NCBI GenBank assembly: GCA_002360635.1
Contig: DEQW01000002.1
Span: 265,837 to 315,028 of the forward strand
DNA length: 49,192 nt
Direction of reading: 5' to 3'
DNA from: Flavobacteriaceae bacterium UBA3356
GTDB lineage: Bacteria; Bacteroidota; Bacteroidia; Flavobacteriales; Flavobacteriaceae
The translations under genes and the position numbers were made by a program. Shown in pieces: positions 1 to 8,171 of this stretch; position 1 is the first letter of the stretch, and each line of letters begins with the position of its first letter. The notes under the pieces were generated by a model. That model was not told where the DNA came from. It was given only the letters and a program-made list of their open reading frames with translations, and searched no databases.

Positions 1-947
1 GCATCAAACCCAAACGCCAGATTCTTTCGGCTTATGGAATGACGGTCGGTAATTTAATGGAACAGGTAGATATCGCTTTTGCAGGCGAAGAAGCAGGCGA
101 AATTTACGAAGGACAGCAATACTTTGATTTGGTAGTTCGCTATGAAAAACCGTTTCGGGACAACATTGAGAATATCGGTAACACGTTAATAAGTCTTCCA
201 AATGGTGGTCAAACCACTTTGGGCGAACTGGCAACTATTCAATCTGTAAGCAGTCCAAACACTATCAATCGAGAAGATGTGCAACGTAAGATTGTGGTAG
301 CAGCCAATGTTCAAGGCAGGGATTTACGTGGTGCCGTTAACGAAATAAAGGAAGTGGTCGCCAGCAATGTAAATATGCCAGAAGGTTATCGTGTACAATA
401 TGGCGGACAATTTGAAAGTGAATCCAAAGCATCACAATTGCTTTTGATAACAGCCATAATTGCAATAGCCATCATTTTCTTGCTATTATATTATGAGTTC
501 AAGGATGTAAAACTGGCGTTCGTAGTCTTAATCAATCTACCATTAGCGTTGATTGGTGGTATTTTGATTGTGTACTTCACATCAGGAATCATCAGTATCG
601 CTGCGACCATTGGATTTATCAGTCTCTTTGGAATAGCAACCCGTAATGGTATTTTATTGGTATCACGTTATGAAGATTTACGAAAGGAAGGAATCCAAGG
701 CTTTCAATTGATAAAGAAAGGTGCATTAGATAGATTAAATCCCATTTTAATGACTGCCTTTACCACAGGTCTGGCATTGATACCATTAGCCTTAAAAGGT
801 GGCGAACCCGGAAGTGAAATACAAAGCCCTATGGCAGTTGTGATTTTGGGTGGTTTGCTTTCAGCTACTATTTTGAACTTGGTGGTAATTCCTTGTGTGT
901 ATCAGCTATTAGTTAATAAAAAACGGAATTCAAACGAAACAATATGA
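1..947 (+). CDS. Heavy-metal RND efflux permease (CusA/CzcA family), C-terminal part
   Basis: Partial gene: the reading frame is open from base 3, upstream of the first ATG at 39, so the start lies outside the window. About 315 residues of the C-terminal half of an inner-membrane proton-driven RND pump are present: the end of the periplasmic porter domain (FAGEEAGEIYEGQ), then TM helices including the family-typical FGIATRNGILLVSRYEDLR loop and a normal C-terminus. The motif matches metal-type (CusA/CzcA) rather than drug-type (AcrB) pumps. The MFS gene begins 13 bp downstream, so they are probably co-transcribed. Metal specificity cannot be read from this part. A second, complete homologue lies at 43704-48119. 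Confidence 0.9.
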   Translation, partial: IKPKRQILSAYGMTVGNLMEQVDIAFAGEEAGEIYEGQQYFDLVVRYEKPFRDNIENIGNTLISLPNGGQTTLGELATIQSVSSPNTINREDVQRKIVVAANVQGRDLRGAVNEIKEVVASNVNMPEGYRVQYGGQFESESKASQLLLITAIIAIAIIFLLLYYEFKDVKLAFVVLINLPLALIGGILIVYFTSGIISIAATIGFISLFGIATRNGILLVSRYEDLRKEGIQGFQLIKKGALDRLNPILMTAFTTGLALIPLALKGGEPGSEIQSPMAVVILGGLLSATILNLVVIPCVYQLLVNKKRNSNETI

Positions 948-960
948 TTTAAGAGAATAG

Positions 961-2187
961 ATGAAACTGTCAAAACTATTAGAGCCCTTCCAAGCTTTAC
1001 GTAATCGTTTATTCGCAAAACTTTATTTGGCACAGACCATAAGTTTATTGGGCGATGCCTTTACGTGGGTCGGGTTGGCTCTTTTGGCATATCAGTTCGG
1101 CGAAGAAAGGGCTGCGGTCATATTGGCAACAGCTCTTACTTTACGAGTTACTGCATTCATTGTATTTTCGCCTTTTGCAGGCGTATTAGCAGATAGGATT
1201 AGCCGAAAGAAAATACTCTATACCACACATTTTATCAGAATGGTTATAGTAGGTTGTCTGCCTTTCGTGACTGAAGAATGGCAAATTTATGTCCTCATTT
1301 TTCTGATGAATGTATTTAACGCATTTTTTAGTCCGACTTATCGGTCTATCATTCCGCAGATTGTAGATAAATCAATATACAGACAAGCGATAGGTTTATC
1401 GGCAGCCACGTATCAGCTGTTAGGAGTATTGGGTCCAGGCTTGGCAGGGATTTTAGCCATCTGGTTAGGTGCAAGGGAAATATTTTTTGTCGATGCTGTT
1501 ACATTTGTTATCGCAGGTATTTTATTGTTGAGCCTTCCAAAAAGTAAGCTGGATATTGTTGCAGACGAAATCGAGGGTAAGATAAAGCCAACCACTTGGC
1601 AAGATGTTTTAAAGGGTATTAGACTACTATTTTCCAATCAATACGTGCGCTTCGCATTATTCATTGAATTTGTTTCTGCGGTTGCTGGCGCACTTATCTT
1701 GGTCAATACCATCATATTGGTCAAAGGTGGATTGGAACTTACAGATAAAGATTACGGAATCATTATGGCAGCTTTCGCTATTGGTGCAATGGTAGCGGCA
1801 TTTGTTTCTGGAGCAATTGATAAATCCAAATCAAGACGCATATCTCTCATTATTGGAGCTCTGATTTTAGGAGTTGCCATAAGTTTTGCCAATTACCTCG
1901 ATTTTTCAATGTTATTCATTGTATGGATTGTTGCCGGACTTGGTCAAAGCCTTGCGGAGATTCCATCCGAAACACTTATCGGAGAAACAGTACCCATCGA
2001 AGAACAAGGTAAAGTCTACGGTTCTCATTTTGCATTTTCACATCTATGGTGGGCATTTGCATATCCATTGGCAGGATTTTTGGGTACTACATTCCCAAAT
2101 CAAAGCTTCCTTTATGGAGGCATTATTACATTAATAATATTGGTGTTAGTGGTTATTTTATTAAGACCTAAAAAACATTCATTATAA
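961..2187 (+). CDS. MFS transporter, 12-TM, export type
   Basis: 408 residues with about twelve hydrophobic segments and the MFS loop 2-3 signature (GVLADRISRKKIL near residues 75-87). It resembles the MFS_3/enterobactin-exporter-like group of drug or metal exporters. The start ATG at 961 follows the RND pump by 13 bp, and the ferredoxin-like gene follows 10 bp after its stop, giving a compact three-gene set. Substrate is unknown; the efflux neighbours suggest a toxic ion or small molecule. There is no His-rich tail of the kind seen in nickel exporters such as NreB. Confidence 0.85.
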   Translation: MKLSKLLEPFQALRNRLFAKLYLAQTISLLGDAFTWVGLALLAYQFGEERAAVILATALTLRVTAFIVFSPFAGVLADRISRKKILYTTHFIRMVIVGCLPFVTEEWQIYVLIFLMNVFNAFFSPTYRSIIPQIVDKSIYRQAIGLSAATYQLLGVLGPGLAGILAIWLGAREIFFVDAVTFVIAGILLLSLPKSKLDIVADEIEGKIKPTTWQDVLKGIRLLFSNQYVRFALFIEFVSAVAGALILVNTIILVKGGLELTDKDYGIIMAAFAIGAMVAAFVSGAIDKSKSRRISLIIGALILGVAISFANYLDFSMLFIVWIVAGLGQSLAEIPSETLIGETVPIEEQGKVYGSHFAFSHLWWAFAYPLAGFLGTTFPNQSFLYGGIITLIILVLVVILLRPKKHSL

Positions 2188-2197
2188 ATAGAATACT

Positions 2198-2446
2198 ATG
2201 GAAGAATATAAAAATAATAAACCCGTTATTTATCGGTGTGACGGCGTTAATTGCCGAAAGAAAAAAGGAAAGCTTTTAGATTATTATATAAAGAAATACA
2301 AGTTAAAAAATAAAATTGAGGTTGACGATATGGACTGCAACAACAAGTGCGAACAAGCACCTGTTATGCATCTTCATCCAGAGGATATATGGTTTTCGGA
2401 AAAAGATTTAGGGACAATCGTTAAAAGACATATTTTAAATAAATAA
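2198..2446 (+). CDS. (2Fe-2S) ferredoxin-like small protein
   Basis: 82 residues. Cysteines are arranged as C-x4-C (RCDGVNC, residues 14-19) and C-x3-C (CNNKC, about 48-52), the layout of thioredoxin-fold 2Fe-2S ferredoxins as found in NuoE-like and CobW-associated small ferredoxins. It is basic, soluble and has no signal peptide, so it is cytoplasmic. It sits directly after the MFS transporter and probably shares its transcript. Its redox partner is not identifiable here; a role linked to metal stress is only a guess from the neighbours. Confidence 0.75.
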   Translation: MEEYKNNKPVIYRCDGVNCRKKKGKLLDYYIKKYKLKNKIEVDDMDCNNKCEQAPVMHLHPEDIWFSEKDLGTIVKRHILNK

Positions 2447-3423
2447 TTGGTTTAAATTGGAAACAAATTCACCTTCTTACATTGGTAGGGAGGTTTTTTT
2501 TATGCCATTAGATTTATTCCCATTCAGCACATTCCCCTACATTCCGCGAAAAGCTTCATTACGGCAAAAGCGCTTCACTACTGAAAGTCTTGGACACGAC
2601 TTTAAAGCTTCCGTTTTCCATTCCACTTGCCCGCTCATTCCCGAGAAAAGTCAGGAAGCGGTCAAACTATATTCCAAACTTCACCTTTAAAGTCAAGTCC
2701 GCTTTAAATCCTGCATAATAAGGATAAATAGTTTTCTTAATCCGTTCAGCACATTCCCCTACATTCCGCAAAAAGCTACATTTCGGGAAAAGAGCTTCTC
2801 TACAAAAATCTTGGACACAATCCCCAATTTTAGCTTTCCATTCCGTTAACCCTTCCCGATGCTCTGGGAAGGAACACTTCATTCCTTTGCTAAAATTGTG
2901 AATCAAGTCCGCTTTTCATCGGAAAGTCATCACTTCGGTTTTTTTAACAGGATTTTCGGCGCGGTCTTCTTGAGCCCTCACTCAAAAATACTTAAAAACC
3001 GAACCGCTGCCTTACACATTTTAAGGGGTTTATAATGGATAAAGCCTTTGTTGTTTTTCGGGTCGTCGAAAAACAGGCACGACATAACCAATTCTAAATT
3101 AAACCCAACTGCTCACCTCGCTTAACTTCCCGTACGCTCGGGTCGCAACTGGATTTAAAAGAATTGCTAATGCCCTTATGGAACTTGTCAAGACTATACA
3201 AGTTTTAGTGAAAAATAAGGTATCTACTTCCTTGAAAATCCAAGGATTTTACTACGTCGCAAACACACCTGATTTTACCCTAAAAGTCTGGACAAAACCC
3301 ACTCTATCCATTGTGCGGTGCACAGAAGAAAAGAACAAACACCCCTTAAAATTTAATTCAGTTTAAAACAAACAGGGGAAATATAAACCAGTCTGTAACA
3401 AAGCAGACACAAATCTTTTTATT
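2447..3423. other. Gene-free region of about 980 bp with repeats and palindromes
   Basis: No convincing gene on either strand; the short open frames here follow the repeat units and have no recognisable product. It contains two copies of a roughly 190-bp repeat (separate entry), a hairpin CCTTCCC/GGGAAGG at 2851-2872, a hairpin with stem GTTTTTCG/CGAAAAAC at 3053-3074 with a 6-nt loop, a stem AACTTGT/ACAAGTT at 3182-3204, and a perfect interrupted palindrome AAAATCC-AA-GGATTTT at 3235-3250. The density of structures next to ssb suggests a structured RNA, a leader, or a replication or transfer site. Confidence 0.6.
2523..2920. repeat. Imperfect direct duplication, unit about 190 bp
   Basis: A 25-nt segment beginning TTCAGCACATTCCCCTACAT is identical at 2523-2547 and 2745-2769 (222 bp apart). 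The copies continue with matching blocks in the same order: AAAAGCT, CTTGGACAC (near 2589 and 2811), TTTCCATTCC (near 2617 and 2835), and TCAAGTCCGCTTT (near 2693 and 2905). Blocks between them have diverged. This looks like two members of a dispersed non-coding repeat family rather than a coding duplication. Confidence 0.75.
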
Positions 3424-3768
3424 ATGAGTACTATTAGAAATCACGTACAGTTAATTGGAAACGTTGGACAAGAGCCAACCATTACGAACCTTGAAAGCGG
3501 TAAGAAAGTAGCCCGTTTTTCACTCGCCACAAATGAGTATTACAAAGATGCCAAAGGCGAAAAACAAACTGACACTAATTGGCATACGGTAGTTGCTTGG
3601 GGCAAGACCGCTGAAATCGTTGAGAAATTTGTCGAAAAAGGCAAAGAAGTTGGAATATCGGGAAAACTTAAAACCCGAAGCTATACAACTGATGATAACG
3701 AACAACGCTATGTTACCGAAGTTATAGCCGATGAAATCCTATTACTTGGAAGCAAAAGCGATAAGTAA
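3424..3768 (+). CDS. ssb: Single-stranded DNA-binding protein
   Basis: 114 residues forming one OB-fold: N-terminal IRNHVQLIGNVGQEP, then the conserved core SLATNEYYKD and NWHTVVAWGKTAEIV. It coats ssDNA during transfer or replication. Unlike chromosomal SSB it has no long tail and no acidic DDIPF-like tip; it ends LLLGSKSDK, so it probably does not recruit the host SSB interactome in the usual way. It is followed by a strong terminator (3781-3816), so it is likely expressed as its own unit. Element-encoded ssb next to mobilisation genes is typical of conjugative elements. Confidence 0.93.
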   Translation: MSTIRNHVQLIGNVGQEPTITNLESGKKVARFSLATNEYYKDAKGEKQTDTNWHTVVAWGKTAEIVEKFVEKGKEVGISGKLKTRSYTTDDNEQRYVTEVIADEILLLGSKSDK

Positions 3769-3780
3769 TCTTCAAAATTA

Positions 3781-3816
3781 AAGAGGGCGCACCTGTCGAA
3801 AGTTTCGCCCTCTTTT
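3781..3816 (+). terminator. Rho-independent terminator after ssb
   Basis: Stem AAGAGGGCG (3781-3789) pairs with CGCCCTCTT (3806-3814) over nine base pairs with a 16-nt loop, followed by a short T run. It lies 12 bp after the ssb stop. Confidence 0.85.
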
Positions 3817-3844
3817 CATTATTCACACATTAAATATATGTACA

Positions 3845-4225
3845 ATGAAAGCACAAGTTAACGAAATAAAAGAGCGATTGCAATATTTTAGTGGAACAGA
3901 AATGTTTTATCAAATCCCATTATTGCGAACCCGTTTTACGGACGGATTGAAATATTTATCGGAAGTAGCTGAATGTTTTTGGCTCATTACGGACACGTCC
4001 GTAATTGCAAAAAGTCTGATGAACCGAAGCGAATTTGTAACCATCGATTTCAAAAGATTGTCCAAAGAAAAACAGGATTATTCTGGTTATGAAGCCGAGA
4101 TAATTTACAGCGATGGCAACGACAATATTTTGGAAAAACACGGCTACAGGGCAACCGATTTTCCACTCGATGAACTGCGGTTATTTTTTGTAAATGATAC
4201 GCTGATGTTACCAAGCGAATATTAA
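3845..4225 (+). CDS. Hypothetical protein, DUF6876-like
   Basis: 126 residues, soluble, no signal peptide. The block FTDGLKYLSEVAECFWLITD near residues 32-51 and the acidic C-terminal half resemble the DUF6876 proteins common in Bacteroidetes conjugative elements; function unknown. The ATG at 3845 follows the ssb terminator by about 30 bp. It shares direction with the 65-residue gene 12 bp downstream, and a terminator at 4458 closes the pair. Anti-restriction or plasmid-maintenance roles are possible but not supported by any motif. Confidence 0.75.
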   Translation: MKAQVNEIKERLQYFSGTEMFYQIPLLRTRFTDGLKYLSEVAECFWLITDTSVIAKSLMNRSEFVTIDFKRLSKEKQDYSGYEAEIIYSDGNDNILEKHGYRATDFPLDELRLFFVNDTLMLPSEY

Positions 4226-4237
4226 AAATCGGACGTT

Positions 4238-4435
4238 ATGATATATCTAAATTTTACCGATTTGAACGAGGAAACACAAGAGCGATTAATTGCCAATTCC
4301 AAAGAAGAAGTAAAGGAAAAGTACGGCAAGGATATAATGGATTATGCCACAAAGCATAATACCAATTTGGATAAGATGCTTGATGAAGAAGCACTTCGGA
4401 ATTTGTATTCGTATAAATACATTTTCAACATATAA
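4238..4435 (+). CDS. Small hypothetical protein
   Basis: 65 residues, charged, mostly helical: LNEETQERLIANSKEEVKE then an acidic C-terminal half. It starts 12 bp after the DUF6876-like gene and ends 22 bp before a terminator, so it is the second gene of a two-gene unit. No known motif. Codon use is like its neighbours, which supports a real gene. Confidence 0.6.
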   Translation: MIYLNFTDLNEETQERLIANSKEEVKEKYGKDIMDYATKHNTNLDKMLDEEALRNLYSYKYIFNI

Positions 4436-4457
4436 ATTTTATGAAATTAAAAGCAAG

Positions 4458-4483
4458 CACCTCTAAATTTTAGAGGTGTTTTT
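4458..4483 (+). terminator. Rho-independent terminator
   Basis: CACCTCT (4458-4464) pairs with AGAGGTG (4472-4478) with flanking A/T pairs, followed by five T residues. It ends the two-gene unit 3845-4435. Confidence 0.85.
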
Positions 4484-4559
4484 CTATGCAATTAATATAT
4501 AGTCAAGAAAAAAACGTATCTTTATTTCGCTGAAATTCAGCATTCAAATTTAAGTAGGG

Positions 4560-4745
4560 TTATCCACATTTCGACTTTCGCCGATAACCGTACACATCGA
4601 AAATAACATATCGGAAAATCATTTTCCCTGAAAATGGCAATCGGCTTTTTAGCCGGATTGTATGGATTTTTGTCACGCTTGCGCGTGACGAAAAGGAATA
4701 GCAAGAGGGTAACGGGCTGCGCCGCGTTACATATTCCTTTTTCAT
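4560..4745. other. Presumptive origin of transfer (oriT), hairpin cluster
   Basis: This lies in the 441-bp gene-free gap just upstream of the mobilisation genes, where oriT normally lies. Structures seen: an imperfect hairpin AATCGGCT/AGCCGGATT (about 4639-4659); a strong hairpin GTCACGC-TTGC-GCGTGAC (4672-4689), extendable with flanking T/A pairs; and an outer stem AAAAGGAATA (4691-4700) pairing with TATTCCTTTT (4732-4741) that encloses an inner hairpin GTAACG/CGTTAC (4709-4730). The nick site itself cannot be named. The part is noticeably more GC-rich than the surrounding DNA. Confidence 0.55.
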
Positions 4746-4757
4746 TTTAATCTATTG

Positions 4758-4777
4758 ATTTTTAAGTACTTAAAAAT
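4758..4777. repeat. Perfect 20-bp palindrome
   Basis: The palindrome ATTTTTAAGTACTTAAAAAT is perfect, between the hairpin cluster and the mobilisation genes. It is a candidate relaxosome or repressor binding site. Confidence 0.6.
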
Positions 4778-4800
4778 AAAGTAGATATAAAAAATCCATC

Positions 4801-4856
4801 GATTTGCGTCAAATGGTCTTGAAACACCAGTAAACAGGGATGGATTTACGTCAAAT
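4801..4856. promoter_or_regulatory. Two direct repeats ATTT(G/A)CGTCAAAT before bfmA
   Basis: GATTTGCGTCAAAT at 4801-4814 and GATTTACGTCAAAT at 4843-4856, 42 bp apart (four helical turns). The first contains inverted arms ATTTG/CAAAT. The second ends about 20 bp before the bfmA start, so they may be operators or relaxosome accessory sites. Related sites lie before the tra operon at 20636-20702. Confidence 0.5.
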
Positions 4857-4876
4857 CTTTAAAAAAGCGAAAGGAA

Positions 4877-5257
4877 ATGGACTCATTCATCACTATCAGG
4901 TTCAAACGGAAAACTGCCAAAAGGTTTCAGGAATTTTCCAAGAAGCACTTCAAAACGCATACGGAAGCGATGGAAAATATCCTTGATTTTTTCTTTTACA
5001 ATGAGATATCACCAAAGGAAAAATTGGGACCAACTGGACGTACCATCGAAGCTAAGTTACTCAAAAGAATCAATGCAGTTATCGCCATAATGCGAGACGT
5101 GGAAAAGACCCAAACCAAACCTACGGTTGCAATGTTGCAATCTCTTTTTGTAATGGACGAACCCAAAAAGAAACCGCTCATTTTGGAAAAAAAATATGCT
5201 GAGGAAAAGAAAGAAGTACGCTTTCGCGAAAAGCGAAACACCAACAATGAACTTTAA
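4877..5257 (+). CDS. bfmA: BfmA/BtgA-family mobilisation protein
   Basis: 126 residues, strongly basic. The N-terminal FITIRFKRKTAKRFQEFSKK resembles a ribbon-helix-helix type start; then HFKTHTEAMENILDFFFYNE and a block EISPKEKLGPTGRTIEAKLLKR typical of this Bacteroidetes family. These proteins bind oriT and help the relaxase form the relaxosome. The gene sits directly downstream of the hairpin-rich presumptive oriT and 11 bp before the relaxase gene, so the two are translated together. Confidence 0.8.
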   Translation: MDSFITIRFKRKTAKRFQEFSKKHFKTHTEAMENILDFFFYNEISPKEKLGPTGRTIEAKLLKRINAVIAIMRDVEKTQTKPTVAMLQSLFVMDEPKKKPLILEKKYAEEKKEVRFREKRNTNNEL

Positions 5258-5268
5258 AAATTTAGCTT

Positions 5269-6300
5269 ATGTACATCACAATCACACCTCAAAAAATGGG
5301 CGGTAACTTTTCCAAAAGTTCAGCAGATTTTGTGGGCTATTTAGAGAAGGAAAACCAAGGATTGGAACAACACGAAATGGAACATTTTTTCAATCAATAT
5401 GGCGATGAGATTTCCGCTGATGAAGTAGTCAAAGAAATAGATGGAAATACCGCAAAACTGGAAAAACACGAACCAAGGTTCTATTCAATTACCGTGAGTC
5501 CTTCAAAATATGAACTGCGAAAACTTCAGAACAGTAGCGAAGATTTAAAAAGATATACTCGCGAGCTGATGAAAGATTATGTGGCTTCATTTAATAGAGA
5601 AATTAAAGGGCGACCTGTCAGTATCGACGACATAAAATATTATGCTAAAGTCGAAAACCAACGCACATTTAAGGGGACGGATTTTCAGATTAAAGAGAAC
5701 CAACCCTTTGCCACAAAAATACTTCAGCTAAAAACTGAAATCCGAAATATTCAAGAAGGGCGAGCTGAAGGAAATATCAAAAAGATGAAAAATGAAATTG
5801 CCAAACTGGAACGCCAAGCACCACATCAACAAAATGGAAAACGGATTGTCCAGGGAATGGCGAAAGATGGAAACCAAAGTCATATTCATATCATCGTAAG
5901 CCGAAAGGATGCGTCCAACAGATTCAGTTTGTCACCCGGAAGTAAATACAAAGCTTCCGATGTGAAGTTGAATGGGGAAACCGTAAAACGTGGTTTTGAC
6001 AGAGACAAGTTTTTTGAGAAAGCTGAAAAGACGTTTGACAAGACTTTTGGCTACAAACGCAATTTTGCCGAGACCTACAAAGGACGAAAGGATTTTGTAA
6101 AAAATCCCAATCTATATTTCGCTGCCTTGATGAAATTACCAGCAAATGAAAAGGCATTGGCTTTCAAAATGATTACAAAAACGGGATTGCCGATAGTGCC
6201 AAGTATTCCGGTAAGTCAAACTCAAATCGCACTTCGGATTTTCAAAAGGTTAAGACGTGGTGCTGAAGTGGCCATCAAATCAAGTTCAATAGGAATTTAG
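5269..6300 (+). CDS. mobB: MobB-type relaxase (DUF5712 family)
   Basis: 343 residues. It begins MYITITPQKMGG and carries the metal-binding histidine pair of relaxases in NQSHIHIIVSRKD (H205, H207). Earlier residues ARFYSITVSPS-like (around 75-85) fit the family's core strand. It would nick oriT and stay covalently bound to the 5' end; the catalytic tyrosine cannot be assigned with certainty. Central residues 145-185 are charged and helical. The coupling ATPase starts 3 bp after its stop, making a bfmA-mobB-coupling protein operon. Confidence 0.8.
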   Translation: MYITITPQKMGGNFSKSSADFVGYLEKENQGLEQHEMEHFFNQYGDEISADEVVKEIDGNTAKLEKHEPRFYSITVSPSKYELRKLQNSSEDLKRYTRELMKDYVASFNREIKGRPVSIDDIKYYAKVENQRTFKGTDFQIKENQPFATKILQLKTEIRNIQEGRAEGNIKKMKNEIAKLERQAPHQQNGKRIVQGMAKDGNQSHIHIIVSRKDASNRFSLSPGSKYKASDVKLNGETVKRGFDRDKFFEKAEKTFDKTFGYKRNFAETYKGRKDFVKNPNLYFAALMKLPANEKALAFKMITKTGLPIVPSIPVSQTQIALRIFKRLRRGAEVAIKSSSIGI

Positions 6301-6303
6301 CGT

Positions 6304-7884
6304 ATGGAAATAAACAATCTCATAACGATACTTTCAATTATTGGTGTGGCCAGTTGTGTTTTCTATGCAATGTTTCGGGTAAGTAAGTATGCGTTCCTGT
6401 TAAATATCACAATGCTTTCGGTCTTCATTTTTTATATTACTGAAGGAAATGAATTAGTGTCAATATTGCTTTATTTGGTTTGTCCTCTAATGCTAATTAA
6501 TATAGGATTCTATGTTTTTCTGCATAAAACTGAAACCGTCCAAAATGGCGATACAAAGTATCAGGTCAATTTCGCCACGACCAAAGGAAATTTCAAATTG
6601 GATAATATCAAAAGGGGCGCATCCATAATCGGTTCTGCCGGAAGTGGAAAGACCGAAAGTGTCGTGTATGGCTTTTTAAAACATTTCCGGAAAGAACGCT
6701 TTTGCGGAATCATTCACGACTACAAGGATTTTGAACTGACTGAAATGGCGTATCCGCTTTTAAAGGATAGCAATATCCCGTTTAAGGTCATTTCCTTTGA
6801 TAAAATCATCCACAGGGTAAATCCTATTGCGCCACGTTATTTAGAGAACGAGGAAAGCGTAAACGAAGTGTCAAGAGTATTGATTGAAAACCTTTTGGAA
6901 CAAAGAGAAAGTGGAACAACAGGAACAACCAAATTTTTTAATGATGCTGCGGAAGGTTTAATTGGTGGGTTGATTTGGAAACTGAAATGCGATTATCCCA
7001 AATACTGTACGCTACCGCATTTAATAGCCATTTATCAAATACTCGATACCGATAGCCTAATCCAGTTTTTGGAAACCAACACAACATCAAGAGCGATGGC
7101 AGATGCTTTTATTAGTGGCAAGGATTCTGAAAGACAGACTGCTGGTGTTAAAAGCACCTTGGCAAATGCGCTGAAACGAATTAGTACACAGCGCATTTTT
7201 ATGGCATTGTCCGCAGACGAAGTGCCATTGAATATCAATAGCGAGGAAAATCCAGCGGTAATTTCGATAGTCAACAACCCAAAATTTGAAACGTCCTATT
7301 CGCCAGTAATAGCTACAATTATACACACCATTACAAAGCAAATGAGCGTTCGGAATTCTAAACCGTCGTTCTTGCTGATGGAAGAAGCACCGACCATTCG
7401 TTTGTTGAATATGCATCGTATTCCAGCTACATTGAGAAGCTATAATATCTCTACAATTTACGTGATGCAGGATAAAATTCAAAACGATATGATGTATGGC
7501 GATAAGGCAAGCAAAGCAATATTGAGTAATCTATCTTATCAGTTTTTCGGAAAGGTAAACGACCCAGATACTGCGAAATACTATGAGCGTTTTTTTGAAA
7601 TTATCAAAGACCCAACCAAGAGTATAAGTCGTGGTCATAATCTGGATTTTGATACACGAATTACAACTGGAGAAAAGGAAATTCCAAAGATTAGAGCAGA
7701 CGTTTTCTTCAGATTAAAACAGGGCGAATTTATTACCTACGCTGATGGAAGGGATAAAAAAGTGCAATTCAAATTAACCGACATTAAAAGGGAACTTCTC
7801 AAAGAAACGAAGCAGTTTTCTCAGGCGGATTTAGCGGCTAATTTTGAGCGGGTTTATGATGAGGCTAAGTCGATATTTAAATAG
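6304..7884 (+). CDS. Type IV secretion coupling ATPase (VirD4/TraD-like)
   Basis: 526 residues. Two or three N-terminal TM segments (about residues 8-75) anchor it in the inner membrane. Walker A GSAGSGKTE is at residues 110-118 and a Walker B-like FLLMEEAPT near 357. The C-terminal half has the TraM-recognition type motif with YVMQDKIQ and ILSNLSYQFFGKVND. It hands the relaxase-DNA complex to the secretion channel. It is the last gene of the mobilisation operon; cargo genes follow after a 100-bp AT-rich gap. Confidence 0.9.
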   Translation: MEINNLITILSIIGVASCVFYAMFRVSKYAFLLNITMLSVFIFYITEGNELVSILLYLVCPLMLINIGFYVFLHKTETVQNGDTKYQVNFATTKGNFKLDNIKRGASIIGSAGSGKTESVVYGFLKHFRKERFCGIIHDYKDFELTEMAYPLLKDSNIPFKVISFDKIIHRVNPIAPRYLENEESVNEVSRVLIENLLEQRESGTTGTTKFFNDAAEGLIGGLIWKLKCDYPKYCTLPHLIAIYQILDTDSLIQFLETNTTSRAMADAFISGKDSERQTAGVKSTLANALKRISTQRIFMALSADEVPLNINSEENPAVISIVNNPKFETSYSPVIATIIHTITKQMSVRNSKPSFLLMEEAPTIRLLNMHRIPATLRSYNISTIYVMQDKIQNDMMYGDKASKAILSNLSYQFFGKVNDPDTAKYYERFFEIIKDPTKSISRGHNLDFDTRITTGEKEIPKIRADVFFRLKQGEFITYADGRDKKVQFKLTDIKRELLKETKQFSQADLAANFERVYDEAKSIFK

Positions 7885-7921
7885 TTTAATATTTCAAATA
7901 AACTAAAAACCTCGTTTTACC

Positions 7922-7952
7922 CTTGTAAAGTTTAAAGATAAAATTATATTTA
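7922..7952 (+). promoter_or_regulatory. Candidate promoter of the ABC-3C operon
   Basis: CTTG at 7922-7925 and TATATTTA at 7945-7952, 19 bp apart. This is one mismatch per element from the Bacteroidetes consensus TTTG-N19-TAnnTTTG. It lies about 37 bp before the first ATG at 7989. Confidence 0.4.
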
Positions 7953-7988
7953 TAAAATCTAATAAATCGCAACAAGCTCAAAAACAAT

Positions 7989-8171
7989 ATGGAAGAATAT
8001 ATGACTGAAATAATTATAGCTGTTATTGGGCTTTTAACCGTTATTGTAGGTGGTGCTCTGATTTCAATAAATAAATCAAAAAAAAGAAATCAAAAGACCA
8101 ACCAAGAAAACATAACTATTAAAGGAAAGAAAAATAAAGTTATTGGTGGAGACGATAACTCGAAAAGTTAA
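7989..8171 (+). CDS. Small single-TM protein with C-terminal amyloid-like motif (putative membrane effector)
   Basis: 60 residues. A single TM helix (about residues 5-26, EIIIAVIGLLTVIVGGALIS) is followed by a lysine/arginine-rich stretch, so the tail should be cytoplasmic by the positive-inside rule. The last 20 residues contain NKVIGGDDNS, preceded by TNQENITIKG. The next gene starts with nearly the same motif (14 of 22 aligned residues identical). The stop overlaps the next ATG (TAATG), so production is coupled. An alternative start is M5. Architecture (membrane segment plus short G/N-rich motif shared with the neighbour) is like effector peptides paired with sensors through amyloid-signalling motifs; function is inferred, not known. 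Confidence 0.65.
   Translation: MEEYMTEIIIAVIGLLTVIVGGALISINKSKKRNQKTNQENITIKGKKNKVIGGDDNSKS

Noticed and set aside
2457..2906. Two open frames in the repeat region before ssb
   Set aside because: They follow the repeat units on opposite strands, have no family likeness, and overlap each other; repeated DNA gives open frames by chance.
4560..4745. Open frame on the minus strand across the hairpin cluster
   Set aside because: The DNA is dominated by inverted repeats and sits at the expected oriT; the protein has low likelihood and no partners.
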